From positions 16,884,354 to 16,948,353 of the forward strand of contig CM020620.1 in NCBI GenBank assembly GCA_009829735.1: DNA of 64,000 bases, in the 5' to 3' direction. Position numbers and translations under genes: made by a program. The first letter of the stretch is position 1; every line of letters starts with the position of its first letter. Origin of the DNA: Pyropia yezoensis (taxonomy: Eukaryota > Rhodophyta > Bangiophyceae > Bangiales > Bangiaceae). A model generated the notes under the pieces. The model was not told the DNA's origin. It saw only the letters and a list, made by a program, of their open reading frames with translations, and ran no database searches. This document shows, in pieces, positions 9,775-22,390 of the stretch.

Positions 9775-12031
9775 TCATCGCTGCGGCTGGCCCCGCTGCG
9801 GCTGCTGCATTGCAGTTGTTCCCAACAGAGCGGCTGCCGCGTCGGCGAGTCGCTCGGGCTTCGTCACCTCCCCCATGTGGTAGACGAAATGAGCAGCAGC
9901 CATGCAAAGCTGTGCATCCGCGACGGCGGTGTGGTGCAGTGCCTCTGTACAGCCGGGAGTCCCGTCCCTGTCGGCCCTGGAAGTTGGGGGGGGGAGCCCG
10001 TGGGCAATGTCAAACCGCTGCGCAGCGGGCGCGAAAACGCCGGCAGTACCTTGCGGTTCTGACAGCGTCGTAAACGCGCACGACCGTGAGTGCCACAAGA
10101 GGTACGGGGCGAGGCAGTTCTCGATGCTTTAAAAGCCGATGCGCCTTGCGACGGCATCCCAGGAGCGCACGACGGCGGTCACAGCACATCGAACGGTGGC
10201 GCTGAGTGCCAGCAAGGCGAGCCCCTCCCGGTGCGCAGCGCACGCGTCGTCAGCACCCTGTTCAGGGCCGCTTGGGACGCCCGTACCGCCCACGGTGGAA
10301 CGAGGTCGCTTTCGCCCATGTGGGGGAGGCTCAGCTCCGGCAGCCGCAGCAGCGGACGCGCAGGCCCACCATGACGAAAAGGCCTTCCTGCGCCCGTCGC
10401 TGTGTACTGCAGGCGCGGCGATTGGTGGTGGAAGTGTGCCTTGCAGCTCGCGGGTCGGTGTCGATGACGGGCGCGCGGGGCGGAACGGTAGTGTTGTTGG
10501 CTGCTGCCGCTGTGGTGCAAGCTGCCGCCGCTCTTCCGCGTCGGCGGCGACAAGCGGGTGCAGCGAGGAGAGCCACAGTAGGAGCTCGACAGGCTCCATC
10601 TCGGCAGCAGCCTGCAGTCGCTCACAACAACAGGGCTGGCGTTCGGCGGCAGAGTCGTTGGCGCTGCCAGCACACATGCCGCCATCAACGGCACCACAGC
10701 CGCGTTCAAAGGCGGTGGTGCCGAGGGCGCCCTCCAGAATGGCTATAAGAAACCGCTTTTCTGGCGTCAGCACGTCCACTCGCTGCAGGCCCCGGGCAGC
10801 GCCCCGGCGAGCGGTCTGCCACCCCGGCCGGCCGGGCAGTGGCAACGGCTGCGGCGACGCCAAGCGCGAGAGCTGCGACGTCACAAAAGACTCGTGGCGC
10901 CGACCGGTCGAGTGTGGCACATGCCGACCCTGTCCGGGACCAGGGCGATGCAGAACGGGCGGCGCGGCGCTTCTTGTGGTATGTTCCTGACCGGCTGTGT
11001 TTGTCTCTTGCCTGGCTTGGCACGCGGCGCTTTCCGCAGCGGCTGCGTACGCCGCGGTACGCGAAACTTCCTCCCCATGCCCGCAGCCAGCCGCGTGCCT
11101 GGCACATGCGTCTCGATGACGTAAGCTCGCGGCCAGGGCGGCCACGTCCAGAGCAGCTTCTTTCAGCGTCCCAACGTCAAGGACCCCTTGCCACACCCGG
11201 ACGTCAACCGACGGGTCGCCCGACGTACAATCAACAACAGCAACGTTTGTCTGTCGTAGTTCGTCGTCGTCGTGGTTGGCGTCTGTCATGTGGACGACAC
11301 AGCCGGGCAGACCGCGGGTCTCTTCTTCGTGCAGCGGCGGTGGCAGTGGCCGTCGCGTCGGCGACTGCAACTGCGGCGTCGGCCGCGTCGGCGGTGACAC
11401 GTCCACATGCCCGGAGCGGAGGGCGAGCACGCGGCGCCACGCGGATGACGGGCGGGGACGCCGCCCGCGCGCGTCCCCGCCGCCGAGCGGGGGCAAAGAC
11501 ACAAACCGCTTCAGGACCCACACCGCACTGTACATGCGTTTGATGTGGGAACCCTCCATCCACCACGTCAGCAGCGTGTGGAGCACGCGGCCCGACGTCG
11601 GGGACGTACCGGCGACCGCATTTTCGGCCTCAGGAGGCCAATCAGACCACGAAAGAAGCGGCCGTTGCTGCTAATGGTGCTGCTGCTGGCCTTGCACGGC
11701 GTGCCGAGGAGGGGGGCGCGTGAGCGTGATGGCCCAAAGCTTGACCGCCGGCCACGTCGCGTCCTGGAGTGTCGCATCGGCCGGGCGGGGTGCGGCCACT
11801 CCCGGAGCCGTACTGTTATCACCTCCACAAGCTGACCGCACAGCAGCAGCTACCGGGCCGCCCCCATTGCCGTCGGGATTGTCCAACTTCTCAATGCGCA
11901 CCTTGTCCAGCACAAGCAGGTCGCGCAACGCGGCGCGGCCGACAGTGATAGCGCGGGCGGGATATGCGTCGTGCACGACCATGCATGCGATAGGGGAAGG
12001 CCGGCAACCACATCCGCCATGAAAGTCCAGC

Positions 12032-12099
<68 letters not shown>

Positions 12100-12396
12100 C
12101 GTTGTCCCGCGCCGCTCATCGTCTCGGACAGCGTTTGGCGCCCCGGCGCGCCGCTTTGTCGGGCGCCTCGCCGCGGTAGCGGGCTGGTTGCCACGATCCT
12201 TCACAGGCCCAGACCTCTTGCCGCCGGCACCGCGTTCGGTCCCGGTGACGGTGGCACCGCCAATTGCAGTGGCGGCGGTGTCAGCGGCGGGGGCGTCCGC
12301 CCCATCACCGGCGGCGTCCACCACGGCCTCAGCGCAAGCGGTGACGATGCGCGTGACGCTGAGGACGAGCCACGAGGGTGGCAAAAGGTCGGCCAT
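9775..12396 (-). CDS. Large protein of unknown function with in-frame TAG and TAA
   Basis: A single frame runs 873 codons from the ATG at 12396 (MADLLPPSW) to TGA at 9775. It crosses TAG at codon 242 (11671-11673) and TAA at codon 756 (10129-10131). No TGA occurs inside, although several would be expected by chance in DNA of this GC content. The sequence reads as one protein across both codons: GQQQHH*QQRP at the first and RRIGF*SIENCL at the second. Visible segments are a poly-glycine run encoded by a GCC repeat (12032-12100), a conserved-looking block (CMVVHDAYPARAITVGRA), a Trp-rich block (TLLTWWMEGSHIKRMYSAVW) and a His/Ala-rich C-terminus. I recognise no family. It could be a decaying pseudogene, but the TAG/TAA-only pattern argues for translated UAA/UAG. 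Confidence 0.6.
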
Positions 12397-12939
12397 GCGG
12401 GCAGCCGGGCTTGCACTCGGAGCCACGGCGCGGGTGAAGCTCCGCAAACGATCGCGGCAATTTTCGCGTCGCAGTGCGGTGGGTCGTGTGCACCGGTTCC
12501 GCGTCGCAGTGCGGTGGGTCGTGTGCACCGCAGCCACCCACGGACAGAGTGTCGGGGTCGACCGACATTTGGCGCGCTTCTGTGTAGCCGCAAGTTCATA
12601 CATTCAAAACGGAATGCACCGGTCAGTCGATATCGATCCTGTGCGGCGTCACTGTATCTAGAAAGATATCCATATGTGTACTGCATGGGAATTGAAACCG
12701 ACGAGTACGTACAGAGCAGCTGTGTGATGTTTTCAGGTTTGCGCCCTCGGCGACCCTGCCACCCACACACCCCCCCGTCATCCCCCCGCACCGTCGTTCA
12801 AACACAGGAAACAAACAAATGCAAAACAGAAAACAGCACCACTCCCCACGACCACCACTTCCACACAAACTAGCTTCCCCTGGCATCCCACATGACACAC
12901 TCCCTGCGCGACCGCCTGAGGCCCATGCGGTCGCCTTTT
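12397..12939. other. Intergenic region between two minus-strand genes
   Basis: This 543-bp spacer separates the stop of the ParB/dioxygenase gene from the ATG of the next minus-strand gene. It contains two copies of a ~34-bp direct repeat (about 12466-12530) with the core gcagtgcggtgggtcgtgtg, and an AT-richer stretch (12600-12720) that could carry a promoter for the downstream gene. I see no further coding sequence. Confidence 0.5.
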
Positions 12940-15900
12940 TCAAATCGGGCGCCTCTTGGAAGGACCTCCATCCGCCGGCCGGCCGGAGCCGGTCCGTGAC
13001 AGAGGCCGCCCCGTGTCCCCGTCCGTCTCATCGTCCTCACGTGGGCGCTTCCTTCCGCCTCTACCACCACCGAGTCGACGACCACCATCCTCGGTGCGGC
13101 GACCACCACCTCCTCGGGCACTGTCGCCACCAGCACTCGCGCTGCGGCCTTCCCCCTTGTCGACGCCGTCCCCCCGGACGCCGGGTCGCAATCGGGCACC
13201 ATGCCCAGGGCGACCGGCCAGGCTACTTGCACCGCTGCCTGCACCGCCAAGGCCACGACCGGCACTGGCGCGCACGCTACCGTGACTGACACCTCCAGAC
13301 GCCAGACGAGCGACTCTAGTCGCCGGGCCGGTGCCACCGCCATCGGAGCGGGAGCTACCACCGCGGCCGCCGCCGCCGCCGCCACCGCCGCCGCCACCGC
13401 CGCCGCCGCTGCGGCTGCCACTGGGACCTCCGCCACTACCAGGCGGGTGCCTCTGAGCAAGAGGAGGGGGGCGACGCCCAACTCTGTCACGGTCGTCGGC
13501 AATTCTGGCGGCAAGGCTCGCAGAGAGTGCGGCGGCGTCAAGCGGCGGCGCACGACTCGGTGGCTTTGTGGCACCCCGTCGGCCTTGTGGTGGTCGCGAA
13601 TGTGTTCTCGTTGAAGAGGTGAGGGCGGATGCGGGCGAAGGCCGTCGTCCGAGGAGTCCGGGACGCTGCGGTGGCCCCATTGTCGGCGTCGTCCCGGTCA
13701 CAGACGTGGACGTTGCTGCTCGCCGGGGTGTCGTTGAGCTTTCCAGTGCGCGGGCCTCAGGCCCGGGCCGTGGGGTCCGCCGCCGTGCTACACTAGACGG
13801 CACCTCGACGGACGGCTGGCTGCTGCCTCTGGCTCTACCGCCGCCGCCGCCGCCGCCGCGGCCACCGCCGCCGCTGATGGCGCGGGATGATCGCGGCGGC
13901 GCTGCTGTCTGCCCCTTACCCTTGGCACGACCAACAGCTGAGGTAACACGTTGGGCGCCAGGACTCCTGTCGCCGACACGCCCGCCTGTTCCGTCAGCGG
14001 CGCCGAGGACGTACTCGCTTACGCTGTCACTGTTGCTGCCGTTGTCGCCGTCACTGTCGCCGTCACTGCCACCGTCGCTGTCGCTGCCGCTGCCGCTGCC
14101 GCTGTCGCCGCCCCTGTTGCTGTCGCTGTCGCTGCCGCTGCCGCTGCGGCTGCCGCTGCCGCCGCCCCTGTTGCTGTCGCTGTCGCTGCCGCTGCCGCTG
14201 CGGCTGCGGCTGCCCCTGTTGCTGCACCTGTTGCTGTCGCTGTTGCTGCCGCTGTCGCTGCCGACGTCGCTGCCGACGTCGCCGCCGCTGTCGCTGCCGC
14301 TGTCGCTGCCGACGTCGCTGCCGACGTCGCCGACGCTGTCGCCGTCACCGTCGCCGTCACCGTCGCCACCTTTGTTTTCGGGGACACGCTGGCCGCAGTC
14401 GGTGCATCGGCCGCGATCACCGAGACGGCGGCGGGCTGCCACGTCTTCGGGGGAGAGAAACACGCCTGCACGTAGAGACAGAAACACTGCATCGTACAGC
14501 GGGTCGTCCTCGTGCTGCAGGTACATGTGGAGGCGGATGCTGCGCGGGTAACTCACTTTCGCGAGGGCCTTGTGCGCTCGCCACACGTCATCCTTGGCGC
14601 CTGTGCCGCCGTGCACAAGTTCACTGCGAACAATGATGAAAGAGCTGGGCGGCACGACCAACGTCATGGGCATTACGAATTGGTCGCGTAAGGTGGAGTC
14701 GTCGGCTTCGCGCTGCAAGGCCAGCACGCTTCCCGGCCAGACGCGCAGAGAAAACGCGTCTGCCCCAGACGCAAGAGCAAAAAAACTTCTCGTCTGAGGC
14801 ATTTCGTACACAGGATCAGAGACCACCTGCACGTCAATGCCAGTGTCCTCGTCGTCATCGGCGTATTTGCCATCATCGTCCATAGTGCCGCTGGAACCAA
14901 GCGCCCCGTGCGAGGAGGAGCCCTTGCGACGCTCGATCCCGCCCGGCCCACCACCGCCGCCGCCACCGCGGCGACGCTGTCGACACTCGGCGGATGACCA
15001 AACGGGCAAGTCCACGTGCGGGACCTGTGGCACCGCGCCGGCAGTCGTCAGCAGCACCCTCGAGCCCGTCCGAGGCGCACGAACGCGAAGCGGTGGCAGT
15101 GCGTCGTCTCGGCTGCCGACAAAGTGCTGCTCGGTAGGCCCGGCGACGGGCCGCGTGGACGTGGCGGGAATCAGGTTCCGACCGGGCCGGGCGTAGGGCA
15201 GCTGCGAGTGCTCGCGGCGTGCCGCTTCAACCCTCTGAAGGCCGCGAAGGACCTTGTACGCCAGGGCCACCATACCCACATCGGCCGCCAACTTGCACGG
15301 GTACAGGCTGTGACGCTCGTTGTCGTCTGAGCTGCAGAGCGCGACCACCCCTACGGTTAGCCGGCCTTGCCCTTTGCCCGTGAACTTGCGGTCCAGCGAA
15401 TCAATGTTGGTGTTGATGATGGGCGACCACAGGTCATCCACGTACAGCCCCCCGTCGTCTGCACCGGGGGGTGTATCACCCGCAACAGTACCGCGACCCC
15501 CAGCAGCGACGCGACCAGTGTCGCCCTTCCGACTGCGCCTTGCACTGGCACCCCGCCGCTGCCCCTGCTTAGCCCGTCTCGCCAGCTCTGCCTCTCCAGG
15601 AAGCCTGCGCATGAGCTCGTGCAGCGTCGCGTCCACAACGCTCAACACCCGTCCCGCCGTCCCCGTGCCCGACTCCGCCCTAGGGCGGGCTTGCAGCCGC
15701 GAGGGCTGCCCCGCCGCCGCATGGATACCGCCGCCACCCTTATCGCCGCCCCCGCCGTCGTCGTCGGCCATGTGCATGACAGGCATACCTACGGCGGTGG
15801 CGCCCTGGAGAATTGCCCAGCCGCGCTCAAAAATCTCGGTCGCAAGCAATGACGCGGCCGTCGTCTCCAAACTGGACAAGACTCCCTCGGGCCAGCCCGA

Positions 15901-16911
15901 CGAGATGACGTTTGTGTCGGCCTTGGCGCCCAGCGCAACCCGTGCGCCCGCGTTGACCATGTACGCCTTCGCCCGGGCGTCCGCTTCGTACCAGATGCCC
16001 AGCTCCAGAAAGTCCCGCGCCTGGTGCTCCAGCGGCAACAGCGCCGCAAATGGAGGCAGTACCTCTCCCCGCGGCGCCGGTGGTGGCGCCACGCGCGCGT
16101 CCTCCTGCTCCTCCTCGTCAGCAGCAGCAGCACCAGTAGCAGCCACCGCCAAGCGCGGCGGTGGTAGAGGGCAACCAAGCGCCGCCCGCCTCGCAGTAGC
16201 GTCGAGTGCTCGGGAGGCCGCCACTGGCTGCACCGCATCGGTGTACGGCCGCGTCGAAGGGTCTACCCCACCGCCGCCCGAGGGAGCACGCCCTGCTTCT
16301 TCGGGGCTTCCACCCACTTGGTTCTTGCCCGCGCCACGCGTGGCCTTGCTTGGTCCGCGCGGCGTGCGCTTGGACTCCCCGTCGCTCTTGTCGGCCGCGT
16401 TGGCGGTCACCTTGGCCTGAGCGCGGCGCGCACGGTTGGAGCGCGCTTTCTTCTTGGTCAGTGGTCTGGACCCACCACCGCCGCCGTGTGCCGCCCCCGC
16501 CACGGACGCTTGTCGCGTCGCCCGATTGGCGGCGCTGCGGGCGTGGCGCCTCCGAAATGGGGTGGCCGACGTCGAGCCATCCGCCGGCCCACCACTACCA
16601 CCCCCAGCAGCGGCAGCGGCAGCGGCAGCGGCAGCGGCAGCGGCGGCGGCAGCGGCAGCGGTACGAGCACCTGCACGGGGACCGGCACCGGCAGCCTCAG
16701 CCGCAGCCGCAGCAGCCGCCAAGGCGCTCGCTGCTGTATCCGTGACTTCTGCGACGGCTGCTGCCGGCGCTGCGGGCGCTGCCGGCGCTGCCGGCGCTGC
16801 TGGTGCGGGTGCTGCTGGTGCTGGTGCTGCTGGTGCAGGTGCTGCTGGTGCAGGCGCTGCCGGTGTTGGTTCTGGTGCTGCTGGTGTTGGTGCTGCAGGT
16901 GCTGGTTCGGG

Positions 16912-16953
<42 letters not shown>

Positions 16954-19227
16954 GCGCACACCTGCATCAGAACCAGCACCCTCACTCGCCGGACCAGAAC
17001 GGGCACCTGCATCAGAACCATCACCCTCACTCGCCGGACCAGAACGGGCACCTGCACCGGCACTGGCACCGGAATCGGCAGCAGCAGCCGTAGCCGCAGC
17101 CGCTGCACCCGCCAAGGCGCTCGCAGCTGTTCCTCTGGCTTCTGCCTCGGCTGCACGCGATGATGCTGTTGCTGTTGTTGCCTCCGGTACGGTTGTCGGT
17201 ACTGCTGCCGGTGCTGCTGCCGGTGCTGCAGCCGGTGCTGCTGCCGGTGCTGCTGCCGGTGCTGCTGCCGGTGCTGCTGCCGGTGCTGCTGCTGGTGCTG
17301 CGGGCGCATCTTCGGGATTTGCAGGTGCCTCCGGCGGCTTGGCCGACAGAGCCCTTGTCGGCGACTGGGCCGGCGGCGGTGAGGACGGTGATGACCGAGA
17401 CTGGTCGTCTACTTGCGTCAGAACGGCGGGAACGAGCGGCCGCCGCACCGTCTCCACGGGCGTCTCAAAGCAGTCCGACCGCGAGGCCGCGGCGTCGCCG
17501 GAGCCGTGGCTCTTGTCGTGTCCACCACCGCCACAGTCCGCCTTGTCACGATCTTTGGCGTCGCCGCTGTACCGCTGGGTGTCATTGGCGGCCCTCTTGT
17601 TGCCGCCGACGTCAGCATTCACAGCGGGAATGACTGTGACCTGGGGCTGCTGCTGCTGTACCGGCCGCACCTTGCCTGCAGCTGCTGTGGCAGTGGCCGC
17701 AGCGGCAGCGGTCGCCACACTGTCCTCTGCAATTGTGCTCGTCGGCGGCGGTGGTGGTGGTGGCGGCGGCTCTGTCTTGACAAACGCGTCAAAGTCCTTG
17801 GCCTACGCAGCAAAGTGGACAGTCATAAACGGCCGATGACAAACTTGGGCACCATCCCTCCCGCCTCCGTGTTGTATGACAGTCTTGCGCTGGCCAGTGA
17901 CCTTGTTTACTCTCTCCACCGTGGCCATCATTTCTTCGCACGTGTAGTGGCGTACGAAAACGCCGATCAACTCGTGCCGAAGCGTCCGCGAGCGGCCCGG
18001 CCGGCGCTGCTGCAGCACTTGCAACGCCGACGCCGCCTTGTCGTCGAGGGCGACTTGTGCGTGGCGTGCAGGAAACGACTTTGCCTCCGCCGTCGCCGAG
18101 GTCGTCTGCACCTTGGCGACCGTCGCAGGCTGCACGCGCCCATCCCCCTCCTCCCCCTCCCCCGTGGTGTGTGGCTCGTGCTGCTTATGCTGCTCCAATC
18201 CACCACGGGTGATCCGATACAAGCGCTCAGCGGTGACCGTGTTGATGACGTGCATGACGAAAATCAATACGCACCAGTAAAACGGGCTGTCCGCGCCCCG
18301 AGTCAGACGGTTCATGTGGCCGTCTGCTGTGAACCCCGCGGACCACACCCAAGACGTATCGACCATCAGCACACGTGCAGAGTTCCTTTCAGCTGGCGGC
18401 ACTCCGGGAAGATGGAGGAACGGGATGGACCCAAGTGCCCCAAACGCGAGCGTCCTGTTCGCGCGCTGGCGCAGTAGCTTGCCTCGGCCGTCACAAGCGG
18501 GTCCCTTGCCACAGTCACGTGAACCGCCATCGACGCCGTCGACGCCATCGTGATCGTCGGAATCGTAACAGTCGTCGTCGTCTTCATCGTCGTCGTTGTC
18601 GTCCCCGCCACTGACAGGGCCGTCGGCGACACGCGCGGCACGACGTCGCACACCGCGGGGCTCACTAGAGCGAGCCGCAGCAGCACCCCCGGCGGCTCCG
18701 TTCCTGTCCTTGGCGGCGGCTTCCTCCTGCAGCTTGGTGACAATGTGCTCTATGGACTCGCGCTCTGTCACGGGAGCGGCACCCAAGCTGAGCAGCTTAC
18801 GCAGGGACTCGTCTCCCAACTCCTTTTGGGTTGTGATGCTACGGGGCACCGCCCCATGCGAGCGTGCTCCCTTGATGAGCAAGCCAACAGCTTTCGCCAG
18901 GTCCGCTGGCGGCATGCCCGGTGTGATGCAGTGGTACGCGCTGGCCAGTGTTGCGTCGTTGGGCGCCGTCACCCACCCAATGGCCCAGGTAAGCTGGTCA
19001 CGCGCACTCATCGGCTCTGTGCGCACCGTGACAAAGTTGGCGGCGCCGCCCAGGACGATAATGTCCGTCCTGGACAGAGGCCGCCCGTCACGACGGGATA
19101 CGACAGCAAAGAGCTCCGACGCTCGCGAGAGTGGGTGACGCTCGTTCAGGTGACGCATCAACGCAGTAAACCAGTGGTAACCATCAATGAGCCAGTACCG
19201 TTTTCGGCGTTGACCGCCGTCGCCGCT

Positions 19228-19279
<52 letters not shown>

Positions 19280-19845
19280 GTGTCCTTATCAAAGTCATCC
19301 CCGCCTTGTTCGCACACGCGTAGGGAGCCTGTTACCCAGCAGTAGCCCGTCTGCTTAAACTGTTCGTACTACAAGCCGATGACGTAGGCCCGTGACGCGC
19401 GCACACCCTCGCCAAGCATGTCATTGTCTCGAAGGGACACCGACTCTTGAACCGTGCAAAACGGGGATATAGGGCCGTCGGCGGGCGCGGCGTCGGGCCC
19501 GTCCGTGATCCGCCACGGTGGCGGACGATCATCCGGGGGAGTCCCCGGACGTTCGTCACCCTGGACGGTACCGGCTCCGTCGTCGCCGCCCAAACAGGAG
19601 CCGCTGATCCCGTCCGGCTCCGGCTCGTCCACTTCACCGGGCTGCGGCTGCGTCAACGGCGGTACCGGTACCGAAGTCGAGTCGTCACGACCGTCGAGGT
19701 CGCCAAAGTCCAGCAGAGCGTCGTCGTAGCTCAGCGACGGTGTGGCCTCCCGGCCGTTGTCCTCGACGTCAATGTCGTCCGCGAGGGGCGGACTGGCCGC
19801 CCCCACGGAAGGCGGAGGGGATGGCGGGGGGTCAGAACACTCCAT
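12940..19845 (-). CDS. ParB-like domain fused to a 2OG-Fe(II) dioxygenase-like domain, with two in-frame TAG codons
   Basis: One frame of 2302 codons runs from the ATG at 19845 (MECSDPPPSPPP) to TGA at 12940. It crosses TAG at codon 159 (19369-19371) and codon 681 (17803-17805). The N-terminal block spans the first TAG and looks ParB/sulfiredoxin-like: ESVSLRD..., then YEQFKQTGYCWV, then YWLIDGYHWFTALMRHL, the DGxHR-type motif of that fold with Trp for Arg. A poly-glycine run from GCC repeats interrupts it. After ~900 residues of Ala/Pro-rich linker comes a block with VPQVPHVDLPVW (HxD, near residue 1608), ELVHGGTGAKDD (second His, near 1745) and SIRLHMYLQHEDDP (Arg, near 1770), the order of metal and 2-oxoglutarate ligands in 2OG-Fe(II) dioxygenases. 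An Asp/Ser/Gly repeat region and a basic tail follow. The substrate cannot be deduced; nucleic-acid base or histone oxidation are reasonable guesses. Alternatives are two or three separate ORFs or a pseudogene. Confidence 0.6.
13357..13440. repeat. GCC/GCT trinucleotide run inside the dioxygenase gene
   Basis: A run of (GCC)n with a few interruptions encodes a glycine tract on the minus strand near the C-terminus of the ParB/dioxygenase protein. Similar runs lie at 12032-12100 and 19215-19275, in coding frames of the same strand, and a CTG run at about 16917-16952 encodes poly-alanine. Such tracts are prone to length change. Confidence 0.7.
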
Positions 19846-21918
19846 ACCTGACCCCGGCGCAGAGCCCAGCGTATAACAAGGGCACTCGGTCGTCCGTGCC
19901 GCGCGGGGGGTGACGGAGGCCGGCGTCGTTGGCAGGGGGGGGGGGGGGCGGGGAGGTTGTTTGTCCTCGGGGGCGGGGGCAAAGAAGGTTGAAAAAGAAA
20001 GGCAACCCGGGAGGCGGCGTCGGGGGGTCGACAGATGGGTGCGGGGGGGGTGGGGAGGGCGGTGCGCGAAAGGGAGAGGGGGCGGGGAGGGTGTGTGAAT
20101 AGGGGAGATTGGGCCGGTGGCAGTGAAATTGGTCGCGTCTCGATCCCGCGACACGACCGCGGCCCAGACACGAGAACTAGAGCAGGGGGGGGGGGGGGCG
20201 GGACGTCACGCCGATGGTGGCAGGAAGCACCCCCCGGAAGAGGGGAGCGGGGCGAGGACGAGGAGCCGCGTGCCTCGACGCACACGCACAGGAAGGGGGG
20301 GGGGTGGGGGGAGGGGGGCGGGCGGGTCGTGCCTCGTCAGAAGCCCTCGGGTTCGTGCGTTTGTTGCTGCCGGCGCCGGTGACAGCAAGCGGGGCACGTG
20401 CGCTGCCAGTGTGTGTGTGTGGGATCCGCAGGCACGCGCCAGTTGGATATACAAAATGGAAAGAATGGTTTCCCACCAGGACGGTGCGGCCCGTCCAACG
20501 CGTGCACCGTCGGTTCAATTTAATGCACTTTTTTGAGCAACGCCTTTGTCGTGACGGTCATCGTGAATGATTTGACAAGCGAATATGTACCAGTTTCGCC
20601 GACGGGCCATTTGGTGTTGACAGTCGTACGTGCAACGGGCCGCGCAAGCGGCGTTGCCTGTCAAATCGGCCGTCTGTTAGGGACATGGTGTGAGACCCGC
20701 TGCGCTGGCCCTCGCCGGCTGCGGGGCCCGGATGCAGCTGCGATGCCCGGCGCCTGGTCGCCTGCCCAGCGCTGCCGCCCTTCCCGCCCACGCCTCAGCT
20801 GCCGCCGCCCTTTCCCCCAATGCCACAGCTGCCCCCACCTGCCGCCCATGCCATCGCTGTCAACGTCCACAACGCTCGCGGCGGCTGCAGCAGCGGCGGC
20901 AGCCGCCACAGCTGCGTCACGAAGTGCTACTCCCGCTGCGGCGGCGGCGGCACGAACTGCGCTTGCCGCGTGGCGCGCCGACCCTCGGATGGGGATGGCG
21001 GCGGCGATGGAAGCTATGCGGGGAGAGCTCCCCCCGGGGTCGCCGGCGGGCTCTCCCAGTGGCTTCTCTGCCGGACGCGCCCCTGGACTCCCGGCTGGGT
21101 TTCCTGTCGGCTTCCCGGGGGGGTTCTGGACCGCCTCCCCAGGGGGCTTCCCGTGAGGATTCCTGGCGGGTCCCTTCTCAGGCCTGGCAAGCCTACCTGG
21201 CATGGCCGGCGGCGGCGGCGGCGGCGATGTCGGCGGCGGTGGTAGAGGTGGTGGGCTCCGCGCCGGCATTGGCATTGGCGCGGGCGACCATGGCAGCGGT
21301 AGCGGGGACCTAGGGGACACCATCGTGGTCGCTGACTATGTGCATCCTTCTGTGGCAGCCGATAGTGGGCTGGTGGCGTTTGTGCGGGGTGGGGGCGCGT
21401 GGGTGGCGGCGGCTGCTGAGGAGCGGCAGTTGACTTTTCCAGGTGGCTGTGCCGGCTGTGGCGGCTGCTCGTGTGGGCTGCCCGGGGGGGGGGGGGGGGG
21501 GGCGGGGGCCTGGGTTTGCCGGGGCTTCCGCTGGGATGGGGGTGGCGGAAGGAAGCGCGTCGCTGCCGGGGGGGGGTCACTGAATACGTCATGGCAAAGG
21601 AGTTTGAGCTGAAAGTGGGCTTTTGGGTGTCCCCACCCGTCGGGAGGGGAGGAGAAACAGGAAGGTGGATGGCCGCGAGGGGTGGGCTCGGGAGATGGCG
21701 CAGCCGCCGGCGACGCCCGTGCCGCCGACGGAAAACTACACTGGCGATGATGGCGCTACCCACCCCTTTCCTCCATAAAAGACCGCCGCGCCCGTACTCC
21801 GCCCGCCCAACCGCCGACCGTCCACCCCAGCTGCACCGCAACGCTCCACACCTCCACGCCAAATGCAAGCACCCCCCCACTGACATGCACGCAACCCAGC
21901 AGCCGTCACAACCCACAC
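19846..21918. other. Low-complexity upstream region of the ParB/dioxygenase gene
   Basis: Apart from the doubtful ORF at 20661-21323, this stretch is G-rich simple sequence with homopolymer G tracts (19938-19949, 20187-20199, 20296-20310 and 21484-21502). A short AT-rich segment around 20440-20530 (gttggatatacaaaatgg) is the only TATA-like candidate upstream of the minus-strand gene that starts at 19845. Confidence 0.4.
20661..21323 (-). CDS. Doubtful Pro/Ala/Gly-rich ORF
   Basis: An ATG-started frame of 220 residues ends at TGA. It has a Pro-rich start, a degenerate (G)KP.GEP-like repeat (GKPPGEAVQNPPGKPTGNPA), an alanine run and a basic C-terminus. The opposite strand also has a long open frame here, so low-complexity GC bias could produce either. 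No family is recognised. Confidence 0.3.
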   Translation of the reverse strand: MVSPRSPLPLPWSPAPMPMPARSPPPLPPPPTSPPPPPPAMPGRLARPEKGPARNPHGKPPGEAVQNPPGKPTGNPAGSPGARPAEKPLGEPAGDPGGSSPRIASIAAAIPIRGSARHAASAVRAAAAAAGVALRDAAVAAAAAAAAAASVVDVDSDGMGGRWGQLWHWGKGRRQLRRGREGRQRWAGDQAPGIAAASGPRSRRGPAQRVSHHVPNRRPI

Positions 21919-22390
21919 CACCTGGGAAATGGGGAGGGGGGGGGGGGGGGGGGGGGGGGGGAGGGGGAAAAGGAGGGGGGGGGATCTGCGGTCGCGAAGG
22001 GTGGGCGCGGCTCGGGGGGGGGGGGGGGGGGGGGGGGCGACGCGCCAACAGCGGCACCGGCACGACTGGAAAAACCGCACCGGCGGTGCGGGCGGGCGCC
22101 CCCCTCCCCAGACGGAGGAGGCGGCGCGCACGGTGGGATGGGCGTATCTCCACACCGCGCGGATTCCCCGCTCGCGCCCGCGTGCGGGGAGCCGTCCACG
22201 GCAAAGTCTTTCGCGGACCCGGCTGGCCGGATCCCCACCCGGCCGGGTCGCCGCATATCCATTATGCGTGCACCGGCCACCCGGGACGTGGCAGTCGGTG
22301 GAGATGGAGGCGACGGACGTGGCAGTCGGTGGAGGCGTCGGTAGTTGTATCAATTACCATTACAGCAGTCCTGATTGTCAAGTTTCGCTA
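21919..22390 (+). repeat. Dispersed repeat R, copy 1
   Basis: It starts near cacctgggaaatgg, passes through two long G tracts, and continues into a shared core. The core runs from gcacggtgggatgggcgtat through ggctggccggatccccaccc to a short subrepeat with catatccattatgcgtgcac and ggacgtggcagtcggtgg. It ends with an AT-rich tail (gttgtatcaattaccattac). The copy at 36088-36560 matches over essentially the whole length. Shorter core matches occur at 44100-44360 and 54640-54815 and inside every 2.29-kb tandem unit, all in the same orientation. It has no coding capacity. It could be a SINE, MITE or terminal region of a larger element. Confidence 0.75.

Noticed and set aside
16436..17839. Plus-strand Ala-rich frames at 13568-14551 and 16436-17839
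   Set aside because: They are shadows of the minus-strand ParB/dioxygenase frame and consist of trinucleotide repeats read in another frame.
9775..19845. Introns explaining the in-frame TAG/TAA codons
   Set aside because: Around the tested codons (19369, 11671) no plausible GT...AG pair of normal intron length removes the stop while keeping the protein-like sequence that directly flanks it on both sides. RNA data would be needed to exclude it fully.
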